Shown here in pieces: positions 8,531 through 17,904 of a stretch of 64,000 bases of DNA. The notes beneath the pieces are model-generated. The model did not search any database, was not told the DNA's origin, and worked only from the letters and a program-made list of their open reading frames with translations. The translations under genes and the position numbers were made by a program. Source of the stretch: Pseudorhodobacter antarcticus (GTDB lineage Bacteria; Pseudomonadota; Alphaproteobacteria; Rhodobacterales; Rhodobacteraceae); contig CAMAQR010000008.1 of assembly GCA_945860375.1 (NCBI GenBank), positions 1 through 64,000 on the forward strand, given 5' to 3'. The stretch's first letter is position 1. The number at the start of each line of letters is the position of its first letter.

Positions 8531-9165
8531 CCGATGGGCCCGAGAAATCGCTGTTTGACGCGCCGCCGATGGGCGAACAGGAACGCATGGTTGAGGCGGT
8601 CTTGTTTGCATCTGCCGAGCCGGTGACGCTGGCCGAGTTGATCAACCGCCTGCCGCATGGCGCCGATCCCGCCGAGGCCTTGGTGATGCTGCGCCGCCGC
8701 TACGACGGGCGCGGCGTGCAGATGGTGCGGGTGGGTGATGCCTATGCCTTTCGTACCGCGCCCGATCTGGGGCATTTGATGCAGAAGGAAACCGCCGAAC
8801 AGCGCAAACTGTCGCGCGCGGCCATCGAAACTTTGGCAATTGTGGCCTATCATCAACCGGTGACGCGGGCCGAGATCGAAGAAATCCGCGGCGTGGCGGT
8901 GAGCCGTGGCACGGTGGATCAACTGCTGGAATTGGACTGGATCCGGTTGGGCCGCCGACGTATGACACCGGGCCGCCCGGTGACTTTTGTGGTGACAGAG
9001 CATTTTCTGGACCATTTTGGCTTGGAATCAGCGCGCGATCTGCCGGGTCTGAAAGAGTTGCGCGCGGCCGGGTTGCTGGACAGCAGGCCCTTGCCCGGGG
9101 TTATGGCCGTGCAGGGCGAAGAAGATGAGGCCCAGACCGGGCAAAGCGAACTTTTTGAAGATTAA
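8527..9165 (+). CDS. scpB: Segregation and condensation protein B
   Basis: ScpB is the partner of ScpA: two tandem winged-helix domains bind the central linker of the kleisin in the SMC-ScpAB complex. The 212-residue protein shows typical segments EAVLFASAEPVTLAEL at the N-terminus and AIVAYHQPVTRAEIEEIRGV in the middle. It begins in an ATGA overlap with scpA, which secures stoichiometric synthesis. In many relatives tatABC follows scpB; here a different small gene occupies that position. Confidence 0.95.
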   Translation: MTDGPEKSLFDAPPMGEQERMVEAVLFASAEPVTLAELINRLPHGADPAEALVMLRRRYDGRGVQMVRVGDAYAFRTAPDLGHLMQKETAEQRKLSRAAIETLAIVAYHQPVTRAEIEEIRGVAVSRGTVDQLLELDWIRLGRRRMTPGRPVTFVVTEHFLDHFGLESARDLPGLKELRAAGLLDSRPLPGVMAVQGEEDEAQTGQSELFED

Positions 9166-9177
9166 GGGACTAAGACC

Positions 9178-9387
9178 ATGGATTTTAACAGAATTATTCA
9201 GATGATCATCAACACCCTGTTGCGCCGGGCGGTGAACGGCGCGGTCAACAAGGGCATCGGCATGGCCTCGCGTGTGGGCAAACCAGCGGCACCAGAACGC
9301 GCAGCTTTGACCGAGGAAGAGATTGCCGAACACCAGCGCCAAGCTGACTTGCGCCGCGCGCGTCAGGCGTCCAAGCGGCAATTGTAA
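9178..9387 (+). CDS. Small conserved hypothetical protein
   Basis: The 69-residue basic protein starts 12 bases after scpB and ends just before a strong terminator, so it is the last gene of the argS-scpB run. The N-terminus (FNRIIQMIINTLLRRAVNG) is amphipathic and the C-terminus is charged (TEEEIAEHQRQADLRRARQ). No transmembrane segment long enough for a TatA-like role is visible. I do not recognise a function. Its position and intact ribosome spacing make it a real gene. Confidence 0.65.
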   Translation: MDFNRIIQMIINTLLRRAVNGAVNKGIGMASRVGKPAAPERAALTEEEIAEHQRQADLRRARQASKRQL

Positions 9388-9390
9388 TCA

Positions 9391-9419
9391 AAAGGCCCGC
9401 CGGATCGGGCGGGCCTTTT
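9391..9419. terminator. Bidirectional Rho-independent terminator
   Basis: An 11-bp stem AAAGGCCCGCC/GGCGGGCCTTT with a 6-base loop is flanked by A and T runs. It lies between the convergent scpB-run and the corrinoid methyltransferase cluster and can serve both strands. Confidence 0.9.
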
Positions 9420-9424
9420 GTGTC

Positions 9425-10405
9425 TTAGCCGCGGGCGCGCCGACCGCCGCGCCGTCCTGATGTGGCCGCCGTCGCCGCTGCGGAGGCTTCGGCAAAGGTT
9501 GCACCCGCTTCAACAGCCTCCAGCACCTTGGCAAAGCGAATCCATTCGCCGCCATTGGCGTCGTGGTTCATCAGGAAGTTGGCGGCGCGGATCGCCTCCA
9601 TTTCCACCTGACGCACCGGGTTCATGATGGCGCTGGTCATCCCCGCACCAATCGCCATTGGCAAAAACGCTGCGTTGATGCCGTGGCGGTGGGGCAGGCC
9701 GAACGAGATGTTCGAGGCACCGCAAGTGGTGTTCACGCCCAACTCTTCGCGCAAACGCCGCACCAGCGCGAACACCTGCTGACCTGCCGTGCCCATCGCA
9801 CCCACCGGCATCACCAGCGGGTCAACGACAATGTCATGCGCCGGAATGCCGAAATCGGCGGCGCGTTCGACGATTTTCTTGGCCACTGCAAAGCGCACGT
9901 CCGGGTCTTGAGAAATCCCGGTGTCATCGTTGGAAATCGCCACCACCGGCACGTTGTATTTCTTGACCAGCGGCAGCACCAACTCCATCCGCTCTTCTTC
10001 GCCCGTCACCGAGTTCAGCAAGGGGCGGCCTTCGCAGGCCATCAGACCGGCCTCCAAAGCGCCGGGGACCGAGCTGTCGATGCACAAAGGCACATCCACA
10101 ACCGATTGAATCCGCAAGATCATTTCGCGCATCAACGGCGGCTCGACAAAGTTGTTGTCGGCATAGCGCGGATCTTCGGCCATCTTGTTGGTGAACACGG
10201 CACCCGAGTTCACATCCAGCACCGTGGCCCCGCAGGCAACCTGCTCCAGCGCATCGCGCAGGACGGTGTCGAAATTGCCCATCTCCAGCTCTGCCGCCAG
10301 CTTTTTGCGGCCCGTCGGGTTGATGCGTTCGCCAATCACGCAGAAGGGCTCGTCGAAACCGATGATCACGGTTTTCGTTTTGGATTCAATAACGGTACGG
10401 GTCAT
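9425..10405 (-). CDS. Methyltetrahydrofolate:corrinoid methyltransferase (pterin-binding)
   Basis: This pterin-binding TIM-barrel protein is predicted to move the methyl group of 5-methyl-THF onto a corrinoid protein. The 326 residues resemble the folate domain of cobalamin-dependent methionine synthase and MtrH/AcsE-type enzymes: VIGERINPTGRKK near the N-terminus, LDVNSGA, CIDSSVPGALEAGL and PLLNSVTGEEER. The C-terminal tail is Ala/Arg/Gly-rich and probably disordered. The start has AGAGG 8 bases upstream, and the gene follows the MTHFR gene by 13 bases. With that reductase it could supply the methyl-transfer half of a split methionine synthase, as reported in some Rhodobacterales. A demethylation pathway role is the alternative. 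Confidence 0.85.
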   Translation of the reverse strand: MTRTVIESKTKTVIIGFDEPFCVIGERINPTGRKKLAAELEMGNFDTVLRDALEQVACGATVLDVNSGAVFTNKMAEDPRYADNNFVEPPLMREMILRIQSVVDVPLCIDSSVPGALEAGLMACEGRPLLNSVTGEEERMELVLPLVKKYNVPVVAISNDDTGISQDPDVRFAVAKKIVERAADFGIPAHDIVVDPLVMPVGAMGTAGQQVFALVRRLREELGVNTTCGASNISFGLPHRHGINAAFLPMAIGAGMTSAIMNPVRQVEMEAIRAANFLMNHDANGGEWIRFAKVLEAVEAGATFAEASAAATAATSGRRGGRRARG

Positions 10406-10418
10406 TCTTAAACCTCTT

Positions 10419-11336
10419 TCAAGCGTTTGCGGGAACGCCCGAGGCGCCGCCGTTGTCTGTCACCCAAGCGGCATTGGTCTTAATGCCGCCGAGCGGGAAA
10501 AAATGCACCTGTTCGATGCCAAAGGCCGGATTTTTGGCCTTGTGCGCCGCAAGACCCGCCACAAACTCGGTCGGCTCATAGGGCAGCAAAAGTTTGGTCA
10601 CGTCCATTGCGCGTTTTTGCAGCACGCGCAAAGACGCGCCAACACCGCAGGAAATCGCGAATTTGATCAGGGTTTGCAGCTTGGCCGGACCTGCCACACC
10701 AATATGGATCGGCAGATGCACGCCCGCCTCGGCCAGATGGTTGGCCCAAGCGATCACCGGACCCGCCTCAAAGCAGAACTGCGTTGCAATCGCCATCTTG
10801 GCGTCAGAGCGTTCCGAAAACGCCTGCTTCCACTTCAGGGCCTGCATGATGATGGCGTCGCCGCCATCGCGGTCGATGTCTTTGTTGCCTTCCGGGTGAC
10901 CTGCGACATGCAGGCGGTCAAACCCGTCGAACAGCCCGGTTTCGATCAACTGCATGGAACTTTCATAATCGCCCGCAGGCGTGTTGACGCCGCCGGCCAG
11001 CAGCAGCGCCTGTTTCACACCAGCTTCGCCCTGATAGCGCGCGATCCAGTCGGCCAGAATGGCGCGGCTGGCGATGATACGGGCCGGGAAATGCGGCATC
11101 ACCTCAAAGCCTTCGCCAGCGATGCGCTTTGCGGTGGCGACCATTTCCTCTATCGGCGTGCCCTCGATATGGGCGATGTAAACGCGGGTTCCCTTGGGCA
11201 AAAGGGCGCGGAAATCCTCGACCTTTTCGGCGGTGCGCGGCATCACCTCGATCGAATAGCCTTTCAGAAAGGCCTCAACCTCTTGGCTGACCCCGGCAGG
11301 AGAGGTGGCCTCGCGGCGAAAATTGAACAGGGCCAT
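10419..11336 (-). CDS. metF: Methylenetetrahydrofolate reductase family protein
   Basis: This 305-residue FAD-type TIM-barrel protein is related to MetF, which reduces 5,10-methylene-THF to 5-methyl-THF. Visible features are IEVMPRTAEK near the start, the HFPARI segment, LLLAGGVNTPAGDYESS, HVAGHPEGN and QFCFEAGPVIAW, matching MTHFR landmarks in a divergent form. AAGGAGG lies 4 bases before the ATG. It sits between the small 'virulence factor' gene (29 bases upstream) and the methyl-THF:corrinoid methyltransferase, so it probably makes the methyl donor used by its neighbour. The MetF-like reaction is well supported; the exact symbol is less certain because the subfamily diverges from enterobacterial MetF. 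Confidence 0.85.
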   Translation of the reverse strand: MALFNFRREATSPAGVSQEVEAFLKGYSIEVMPRTAEKVEDFRALLPKGTRVYIAHIEGTPIEEMVATAKRIAGEGFEVMPHFPARIIASRAILADWIARYQGEAGVKQALLLAGGVNTPAGDYESSMQLIETGLFDGFDRLHVAGHPEGNKDIDRDGGDAIIMQALKWKQAFSERSDAKMAIATQFCFEAGPVIAWANHLAEAGVHLPIHIGVAGPAKLQTLIKFAISCGVGASLRVLQKRAMDVTKLLLPYEPTEFVAGLAAHKAKNPAFGIEQVHFFPLGGIKTNAAWVTDNGGASGVPANA

Positions 11337-11365
11337 GGGGCCTCCTTATAGGGTCGGGTGGGGGA

Positions 11366-11668
11366 TCAGACGGCGGCCCAACCCTCGGCAGCGATCAGAA
11401 TTTTAAGACGATCAGTGTCGTATTCGACGTCCAGACGTGCGGCCTCGGATGCGGCCACGGCGCTTGGTTCGCCTTCCACCGCATAGGGGACGGCCTTGCG
11501 CCATTCGGCCAGATAGGCATCTGCATCCTTGGCGCCGATTTTCATGGCGCACCGGTCAATGGCCTGCTCAAACCGTTCGGGAAGCTGCACTTTGGACGCC
11601 GCGCGTCCCTTGCCAACGATCACCTGTGCCGGAATATCACGCCAAAACACCACTGTCACGTCCGGCAT
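11366..11668 (-). CDS. 'Virulence factor' family protein (PF13769-like)
   Basis: The 100-residue protein is the first gene of the minus-strand methyl-transfer operon, with GGGGA 8 bases before the ATG. The N-terminus VTVVFWRDIPAQVIVGKGR is characteristic of a family named 'virulence factor' in databases, a label with no support in free-living bacteria. In Rhodobacterales it travels with MTHFR and methyl-THF methyltransferase genes, which points to a role in the same C1/corrinoid pathway. The biochemical function is unknown to me. Confidence 0.7.
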   Translation of the reverse strand: MPDVTVVFWRDIPAQVIVGKGRAASKVQLPERFEQAIDRCAMKIGAKDADAYLAEWRKAVPYAVEGEPSAVAASEAARLDVEYDTDRLKILIAAEGWAAV

Positions 11669-11925
11669 ATCCGATTCCCCATCACCTGATTAGCCTCTGT
11701 TCTAATCGCCCATACGCGACAGTCAGAGGCGGTTTTCGACATGGCGCGCGCGTCTTGCGACCATGCTCTGTCGCATTGGACGGCTAACGCTGCCATGGCG
11801 CAACAACCAGATGCGGCAATTGGAAGAGTTTTCATCTTTTTCAGGCAAGGATCAGACCGGGCTGGGCGCTTGCCAGCCCTGCCAATCGGGGCTACCCTGA
11901 CCTCAACCACCTATGGAGGGCGATC

Positions 11926-13065
11926 ATGGCGCCCGAGCGTCTCCGGGGGGGGGACGCGAAACAAACCGCGGTTGAGGCGGCCACAGCCGTTTCTCGCACA
12001 GAAGACCCGTCAGCCCCCCCTGCTGTTGGGTCCGGGCGGCTTTATGCCGCTGTGGACTTGGGCACGAACTCGTGTCGCATGTTGATTGCCCAACCAAGGG
12101 GCAGTCAGTTTACCGTTGTGGACAGCTTTTCCAAGACTGTCCAATTGGGCGCGGGGCTGGAGGCTTCGGGCCGGCTTTCGCGTGCCTCGATGGGGCGCAC
12201 GATGCAGGCTTTGCGCATTTGTCAAAAGAAGATCGAACAGCACGGCGTTGGCCGCATGCGGTTGGTGGCCACCGAGGCTTGCCGCCGTGCGCGCAATGCC
12301 AAGGAATTCATGCGGCAGGTGCGGCGCGAAACCGGGCTGAACGTCGAAATCATCGCGGCCGAGGAAGAGGCGCGGCTGGCGGTGATTTCCTGCGCGCCTT
12401 TGGTCAATGTGGAAACCGAACAGTTGCTGGTGGTCGATATCGGCGGCGGGTCAACCGAACTGGTCTGGGTCGATCTTTCGGGCGTGGAGCCCGAAGACCG
12501 CCCGCATGCGATCATGCGCCTGCACCGCGGGTTCCAACCGGTGCCCGAAGGCGGTGCGCGGGTGGTGGACTGGATTTCCGTGCCTTTGGGCGTGGCGACG
12601 CTGAAAGACCAGTTCGCGGATGTCGAAGATGACGCCGCGCGCTTTGCCCTGATGAGCTGGTTCTTTGAGGAAAACCTGTCGTCCTTTTCACCCTACAACG
12701 CCGCGCAACCCCGCGCCGGGTTTCAGATCATCGGCACCTCTGGCACCGTCACCACGGTTGCCGCCAGCTATCTGGGCCTGCGCCGCTATGACCGCACCAA
12801 GGTGGATGGCTTGCAGATGACCAGCGATCAGATTGATTTCGTCATCCGCGAGTACCTGTCGCTGGGGCCTGAAGGCCGTCGCATCGATCCGCGCATTGGC
12901 CGTGACCGTCATACCCTGATCATGTCTGGCGCGGCTATCCTTCAGGCGCTGATGCGGATATGGCCAACCGATCGCCTTTCTGTCGCTGACCGTGGTCTGC
13001 GCGAGGGGCTCTTATATGCACAGATGAGCGCAGATGGCGTTCTGGAAGACGGGCCATTCGAATGA
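11926..13065 (+). CDS. Ppx/GppA family phosphatase
   Basis: A 379-residue ASKHA-fold enzyme of the exopolyphosphatase/guanosine pentaphosphate phosphatase family. After a variable 40-residue N-terminal tail it shows [13 protein letters not shown] (phosphate loop 1), [11 protein letters not shown] (loop 2) and IGTSGTVTT. It lacks the long C-terminal HD extension of E. coli Ppx and GppA, so the substrate (polyphosphate or pppGpp) cannot be decided. GGAGG at 11914-11918 sits 7 bases before the start. The stop overlaps the next start by 4 bases, coupling it with the rRNA methyltransferase RlmE, a common alphaproteobacterial arrangement. Confidence 0.9.
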   Translation: MAPERLRGGDAKQTAVEAATAVSRTEDPSAPPAVGSGRLYAAVDLGTNSCRMLIAQPRGSQFTVVDSFSKTVQLGAGLEASGRLSRASMGRTMQALRICQKKIEQHGVGRMRLVATEACRRARNAKEFMRQVRRETGLNVEIIAAEEEARLAVISCAPLVNVETEQLLVVDIGGGSTELVWVDLSGVEPEDRPHAIMRLHRGFQPVPEGGARVVDWISVPLGVATLKDQFADVEDDAARFALMSWFFEENLSSFSPYNAAQPRAGFQIIGTSGTVTTVAASYLGLRRYDRTKVDGLQMTSDQIDFVIREYLSLGPEGRRIDPRIGRDRHTLIMSGAAILQALMRIWPTDRLSVADRGLREGLLYAQMSADGVLEDGPFE

Positions 13066-13829
13066 CTGACAATAAATCTGGCGAAAAGGGCAGTTCAGGG
13101 CGCGGGATGCGCGAATTGCGGGTGCGGGTGAAATCCGCCAAAGGCCGCAAGCTGTCCTCCACCCTCTGGCTGGAACGGCAGCTGAACGATCCCTATGTCG
13201 TGCGCGCCAAGAAAGACGGCTACCGGGGCCGCGCCGCCTACAAGATTGCCGAGTTGGACGAAAAGTTCGAATTTCTCAAACCCGGTGTCCGCGTGGTTGA
13301 CCTTGGTTGCGCGCCGGGGGGCTGGTGTCAGATCGCGGTCGAACGCGTCAACGCCTTGGGGCAGAACCCGAAAAAGCCCATTGGCACCGTGCTTGGCGTC
13401 GATTTGCAAGAGGTTGAACCGATTGCGGGCGCGCAGATCCATCAGCTGGATTTTCTGGCCGATGAGGCCGACGCGCTGGTCAAGGGCTGGCTGGGTGGTC
13501 GTGCTGATGTGGTGATGAGCGATATGGCGGCCTCTGCCTCGGGTCACAAGGGCACCGACCATTTGCGCATCATCGCGCTATGTGAAGCGGCGGCTTATTT
13601 CAGTTTCGACGTGCTGGAGATCGGCGGCACATTCGTCGCCAAAGTGCTGGCGGGCGGGGCAGAGGGTGAGCTGTTGTCGATTCTGAAAAAGACCTTCACC
13701 AAGGTTGCCAATGTCAAACCCTCGGCGAGTCGGTCGGACAGTTCGGAAAAATTCGTGGTCGCGATGGGGTTCAAGGGCAAACCGCTGGATTTGTTCCCAG
13801 GGTATATCGCGCCAGAAGATCAGGACTGA
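13062..13829 (+). CDS. rlmE: 23S rRNA (uridine-2'-O)-methyltransferase RlmE
   Basis: An FtsJ/RrmJ-type SAM-dependent enzyme that 2'-O-methylates U2552 in the ribosomal A-loop. It has 255 residues, with a basic N-terminal extension of about 40 residues that is longer than in E. coli. The SAM motif reads [15 protein letters not shown]. The catalytic K-D-K-E tetrad is present as RAAYK, MSDMA, FVAKVL and SSEKFVV. It starts in a 4-base overlap with the Ppx/GppA gene and is followed by a strong terminator. Confidence 0.95.
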   Translation: MTDNKSGEKGSSGRGMRELRVRVKSAKGRKLSSTLWLERQLNDPYVVRAKKDGYRGRAAYKIAELDEKFEFLKPGVRVVDLGCAPGGWCQIAVERVNALGQNPKKPIGTVLGVDLQEVEPIAGAQIHQLDFLADEADALVKGWLGGRADVVMSDMAASASGHKGTDHLRIIALCEAAAYFSFDVLEIGGTFVAKVLAGGAEGELLSILKKTFTKVANVKPSASRSDSSEKFVVAMGFKGKPLDLFPGYIAPEDQD

Positions 13830-13867
13830 TCACGTTTTCGCGATAATTCCACGCCGATCTGGCAACA

Positions 13868-13895
13868 AAAAAGGGCACCACCGGGTGCCCTTTTT
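13868..13895. terminator. Bidirectional Rho-independent terminator
   Basis: The stem AAAAAGGGCACC/GGTGCCCTTTTT with a 4-base loop lies between the convergent rlmE and the MepK-like gene. Confidence 0.92.
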
Positions 13896-13917
13896 GCTTA
13901 AAACTGTAAGTTTTGCT

Positions 13918-14487
13918 TCAACCGCCCCAAGTGCGGACCGGGCCGCAATCCATGTGGACAAAGTTCGACCGGTAGTAATGGCCGACGCCGCCGCCGCCAC
14001 AAGCCTCAGCCGCTTTGGCCATCTGACCGACCGACCGCGACTTCAACCGCAGGTCAGCCGCCTGACCTTTCATATGCAACGAGTTCTTGGCGACGCCGCC
14101 AGACTGCGACCGCAGCATGTTGTTCGTGGCCGGGCTGCGATAGCCCGACAGCAGCATGTAGGGTTCACTCACGTCCATCAAACGATGCGACGCCGCGATG
14201 ATATCAAAGTTGCGCGCGTCCATCTTGACGGTGGCATCAGAGCGCCAGTCGCGCATGAAGTGATTGATTTCTTTCATGACTTCGGGAATGTATTCGCCCT
14301 CGATCCAATAGATCGTGTCGATGCTTTCGCCGGTGCGGCCCGAATACATCCGAATGCGGCGGATGTCGCCTGCGCCTTTCAGCACACCAAAAGCGTTCGA
14401 GTAAGTGGGTGCCGCAATCACGGCGCTTGCCGCAAAGATGCCCAACAGCTTGCGCCGTGTCATGCCTGTCAAATTTCTGTCCGCCAT
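13918..14487 (-). CDS. DUF882/YcbK-type murein endopeptidase (MepK-like, M15 fold)
   Basis: A 189-residue exported protein. The N-terminus carries a Tat-like signal (MTRRKLLGIFAASAVIAA). The mature part is a DUF882/M15-type domain with Zn-ligand candidates in SLHMKGQAADLR and NFVHMDCGP and the conserved LSGYRSPATNN. E. coli MepK of this family cleaves 3-3 (LdtD-made) peptidoglycan cross-links. Here the gene lies head-to-head with an L,D-transpeptidase gene across a 358-base gap, so a maker/breaker pair for 3-3 cross-links is likely. Activity is inferred from family and context. Confidence 0.88.
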   Translation of the reverse strand: MADRNLTGMTRRKLLGIFAASAVIAAPTYSNAFGVLKGAGDIRRIRMYSGRTGESIDTIYWIEGEYIPEVMKEINHFMRDWRSDATVKMDARNFDIIAASHRLMDVSEPYMLLSGYRSPATNNMLRSQSGGVAKNSLHMKGQAADLRLKSRSVGQMAKAAEACGGGGVGHYYRSNFVHMDCGPVRTWGG

Positions 14488-14845
14488 TCTGTGCGCCTGT
14501 CCCGTCGCTGGTCTTCGACCGCTTGTCGTCGCGGTTCGTCTGCCACTTCGTCCCCGAGTGCCTGATGGTTATGGCACAACAGGGCGCAAAGCCAAAGTGC
14601 AGAATGGCCGCCTGTACCGGACCTTACCGGGCATAAGCGAAAATTTGCTGAACGGGCGTTGCGCAAGCGGGGAATTCCGCGGGTGCCAAATTGGTGGCCG
14701 ACTTGCGACAATTTTGCAGGTCCGGGGCGTGACGTGCCAAAAGCCGCCGCTGTGCGAGTTTACACTTTGCGCGATTTCACAGAAAATACAACTGTTCGAC
14801 AAGGCAGTTGCCGCCCCATTACCATAAATCCACGAAGGATTTGCT
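14488..14845. other. 358-base divergent intergenic region
   Basis: It separates the MepK-like (minus) and LdtD-like (plus) genes and must hold both promoters. I see no convincing -35/-10 pairs, tRNA or ORF with a ribosome site. The plus-strand gene has GAAGGA at 14833-14838. Confidence 0.5.
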
Positions 14846-16477
14846 GTGAAAATGATTTTGCCCGCTGTTGCGCGCGGGGTTGTCCGTGGAGCAGTCCGCG
14901 TGTTCGCCCCTCTTTCGGCGCTGGCCTGCTGCGTGGCCCTTGCCGCGCCGGTGCTGGCCCAATCCAGCGCCTTCAGTCGGTCCTTGGCCGAAGCCGCCGC
15001 CACCGATGACGCCGTCGCCGCATTTTACCGCGGGCAGGGGTTTGCGACCTTGTGGACTGGCCCGCAGGATCGGGCGCGCAGGCAGGCGCTGATCGCGGCC
15101 TTGTCTGGTGCCAGCCTTCACGGTCTGCCCGTCGCGCGCTATGACGCCGCCGCCTTGATCGCGCAGGCGCAGGCCGCCGTAACCGAAGGCGACCGGGGCC
15201 GGGTCGAGGTGGCGCTGACCGCAGCCTTTCTGACCTATGCGCATGATCTGAATTCAGGCGTGCTGGACCCTGCCAAGGTCGATGCCGGCATCATCCGCGC
15301 AGTGACGCGCCGCGATCCGGGCGTGCTGCTTGCGGGTCTCGCGCAGGCGCGCAGCCCCGGTGCTTATCTGCACGGTCTGGCCCCGAAATCGCCGTATTAT
15401 GCCCGGCTGATGAAAGAGAAGTTCGCGCTGGAAACCAGCATCGCATCGGGGGGCTGGGGGCCTGAAATTGCGGCGACCAAGCTGGAGCCCGGCGCACAGG
15501 GCGCGGGCGTGATCGCGCTGCGCGACCGTTTGCTGGCTTTGGGCTATCTGCACCGGTCCTCAACCGCGATTTACGACCGCGCGCTGCAACGTGGCGTGCA
15601 AAGGTTCCAACTGGATCAGGGGCTCAACGCCGATGGGGTCGCGGGTGACAGCACCCTTGCCGCGCTGAACGCCGCGCCGCAAGACCGCCTCAAATCGGTG
15701 GTTGTGGCGATGGAGCGGTTGCGCTGGATGGGCGATGCCCCGTTGGGCGCGCGCCACGTCTGGGTGAACCAACCCGATTTTACCGCCAAGATCGTCGACA
15801 ATGGCCGCGTGACCTTTCAAACCCGCGCCGTGATCGGCAAGGATGTGCCCGATCAGCGCAGCCCGGAGTTTTCCGATGTGATGGAATATATGGTCATCAA
15901 TCCCAGCTGGGGGGTGCCGAGATCCATCATCGTCAAGGAATACCTGCCGCTGTTGCAGCGCGACCCGAATGCGGTCGGGCATTTGCAGGTGATCGACGGC
16001 TCGGGCCGGGTGGTGCCGCGCGGGGCGGTGAATTTCGCGGCCTATTCGGCCAGCAGTTTCCCCTTTGGCCTGCGTCAGCCGCCGTCAGATGGCAACGCCT
16101 TGGGCAAGGTGAAGTTCATGTTCCCCAATGCCAACAACATCTATCTGCATGACACGCCAACGAAGTCCTTGTTCGCCAACGAGGTGCGCGCCTACAGCCA
16201 TGGCTGCATCCGCCTCAACGACCCCTTTGATTTCGCCTACACGCTGCTGGCGGCGCAAACCTCTGATCCCAAGGGTGAATTTCAAAGCCATCTGGACACC
16301 GATCAGGAAAGTGTGGTGGCGCTGGACACGAAAATCCCGGTGCATCTGGTCTATTTCACCGCTTGGCCCAATGCCAAGGGTGGCATGACCTATCGCCGTG
16401 ATGTTTACGGGCGCGACGGGCGGATATTTGACAGCTTGACTGAGGCCGGGGTGGTGCTGGACGGCATTCAGGGCTAA
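14846..16477 (+). CDS. L,D-transpeptidase (YcbB/LdtD-like)
   Basis: A 543-residue exported enzyme predicted to form 3-3 cross-links between meso-diaminopimelate residues. A signal peptide spans about residues 1-39 (cut after VLAQ). A scaffold domain is followed by a peptidoglycan-binding type 1 domain (about 220-270, [20 protein letters not shown]) and a YkuD catalytic domain with SHGCIR, in which Cys454 is the nucleophile and His452 lies just before it. GTG 14846 is chosen because GAAGGA lies 7 bases upstream; the ATG at 14852 would be 13 bases away. Length and domain order match YcbB rather than the short ErfK-type enzymes. Confidence 0.93.
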   Translation: MKMILPAVARGVVRGAVRVFAPLSALACCVALAAPVLAQSSAFSRSLAEAAATDDAVAAFYRGQGFATLWTGPQDRARRQALIAALSGASLHGLPVARYDAAALIAQAQAAVTEGDRGRVEVALTAAFLTYAHDLNSGVLDPAKVDAGIIRAVTRRDPGVLLAGLAQARSPGAYLHGLAPKSPYYARLMKEKFALETSIASGGWGPEIAATKLEPGAQGAGVIALRDRLLALGYLHRSSTAIYDRALQRGVQRFQLDQGLNADGVAGDSTLAALNAAPQDRLKSVVVAMERLRWMGDAPLGARHVWVNQPDFTAKIVDNGRVTFQTRAVIGKDVPDQRSPEFSDVMEYMVINPSWGVPRSIIVKEYLPLLQRDPNAVGHLQVIDGSGRVVPRGAVNFAAYSASSFPFGLRQPPSDGNALGKVKFMFPNANNIYLHDTPTKSLFANEVRAYSHGCIRLNDPFDFAYTLLAAQTSDPKGEFQSHLDTDQESVVALDTKIPVHLVYFTAWPNAKGGMTYRRDVYGRDGRIFDSLTEAGVVLDGIQG

Positions 16478-16515
16478 AACTTGGTTCCAGTGCCGCTTGG
16501 GCCAAGGAGAACCTG

Positions 16516-17607
16516 ATGCCCCATTCCATCCGCGATATCGCCGCCGCTTTGGGGGCGCAGGCAGAGGGCGATCTTGACCTGACCATCCTGCGCGCTTCGG
16601 AACCAGCCAGCGCTGGCCCGCAGGATTTGGCCTTGGCAATGGACCCGCGCTACGCTGACGGCATCGCCAAGGGTCGGGCACAGGCAGCGATGCTGTGGCC
16701 GGGGGCGGATTGGCGCGCTTTGGGTCTGAAGGCCGCAATCTTTGCGCCGCGCGGGCGGTTGGCGATGGCGGGGCTGAGTGCGATGCTTGATCCCGGCCCG
16801 GCGATTGCGGCAGGGGTGCATCCGTTGGCGGTGGTCGATGGCTCGGCGCAGATTGGCGCAGGGGCGGCGATTGGGCCGTTCGTCGTCATCGCTGCGGGCG
16901 CTGTGATTGGGGCAAGGGCGCGGATCGCCAGCCATGTGTCCATCGCCGAAGGGGCGGTGATCGGTGACGATGCGCTGATCTTGCAGGGCGCGCGGATCGG
17001 CGCGCGGGTGGTGATCGGGCACCGCTTTGTCTGCCAACCCGGTGCCGTGATCGGCGCGGACGGGTTTTCGTTCGTCACACCCGAGAAATCCGGGGTCGAG
17101 GAAATCCGGGAAAGCTTGGGTCAGCGCGACGACATTCGCGCGCAAAGCTGGACGCGGATCCATTCGCTGGGTGCAGTCACCATCGGCGATGATGTGGAAA
17201 TTGGCGCAAATTGCGCGATTGACCGTGGCACCATCCGCAACACCACCATCGGGTCGGGCACCAAGTTGGACAATCTGGTTCACATTGGCCACAATGTCAC
17301 CGTGGGCCGGGACTGCCTGTTGTGTGGTCAGGTTGGCATCGCCGGATCGGCCCGCATCGGCGACCGGGTGGTGCTGGCCGGGCAATGCGGCGTCAATGAC
17401 AATATCTTTGTCGGCGATGATGTGATTGCGGGCGGTGCCACCAAGATTTTCACCAATGCGCCTGCGGGCCGGGTGTTGCTGGGCTATCCGGCGGTCAAGT
17501 TGGAAACCCATGTCGAGATCAACAAAGCCTTGCGTCGGTTGCCGCGATTGGCAGCAAGAGTGGCAATGATAGAGAAAGCCACATCTTTGTTACCTGACGC
17601 AGACTAA
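16516..17607 (+). CDS. lpxD: UDP-3-O-(3-hydroxyacyl)glucosamine N-acyltransferase
   Basis: LpxD adds the second 3-hydroxyacyl chain from ACP to UDP-3-O-acylglucosamine in lipid A synthesis. The 363 residues comprise an N-terminal uridine-binding domain (about 1-100) and a left-handed beta-helix of hexapeptide repeats ([17 protein letters not shown] and onward), with the catalytic His in [10 protein letters not shown]. Normally lpxD lies in the bamA-lpxD-fabZ-lpxA cluster. Here it is followed after 30 bases by an acyl carrier protein and a ketoacyl-ACP synthase, so it may be a second or relocated copy working with a dedicated acyl donor. Confidence 0.93.
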   Translation: MPHSIRDIAAALGAQAEGDLDLTILRASEPASAGPQDLALAMDPRYADGIAKGRAQAAMLWPGADWRALGLKAAIFAPRGRLAMAGLSAMLDPGPAIAAGVHPLAVVDGSAQIGAGAAIGPFVVIAAGAVIGARARIASHVSIAEGAVIGDDALILQGARIGARVVIGHRFVCQPGAVIGADGFSFVTPEKSGVEEIRESLGQRDDIRAQSWTRIHSLGAVTIGDDVEIGANCAIDRGTIRNTTIGSGTKLDNLVHIGHNVTVGRDCLLCGQVGIAGSARIGDRVVLAGQCGVNDNIFVGDDVIAGGATKIFTNAPAGRVLLGYPAVKLETHVEINKALRRLPRLAARVAMIEKATSLLPDAD

Positions 17608-17637
17608 AAGCGCACAAACCTGCAAGAGGGGCAAGCT

Positions 17638-17904
17638 ATGGCGTTTAGTGTTCAAGACCGGGTCATTTCGATCATCGCCGAACAGGCGGTGTTGGACAGC
17701 ACCGACGTGCGGCCCGACGCCAGTCTGGAAAGCCTTGGCATCGACAGTCTGGGTCTGGTTGAATCCATCTTCGCGATCGAAGAGGCGTTTGACATCTCGG
17801 TGCCTTTCAACGCCAACGATCCGGGCAAGAACGGCTTTGACATCAGTTCGGTCGCCTCCATCATCGCAGCCGTCGAACGGCTGATTGCGCGGCAGCCTGC
17901 ATGA
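17638..17904 (+). CDS. Dedicated acyl carrier protein
   Basis: An 88-residue acidic carrier protein. The phosphopantetheine attachment serine lies in LGIDSLGLVESIFAIEE, where the usual DSLD/DSLE site reads DSLG-LVE. It differs from a housekeeping AcpP by its longer, less acidic C-terminal part (VPFNANDPGKNGFDISSV), resembling specialised ACPs (NodF- or AcpXL-type). A G-rich ribosome site precedes the ATG. Its stop overlaps the ketoacyl synthase start (ATGA), so the two products probably work together, possibly supplying an unusual acyl chain to the neighbouring LpxD. Confidence 0.85.
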   Translation: MAFSVQDRVISIIAEQAVLDSTDVRPDASLESLGIDSLGLVESIFAIEEAFDISVPFNANDPGKNGFDISSVASIIAAVERLIARQPA

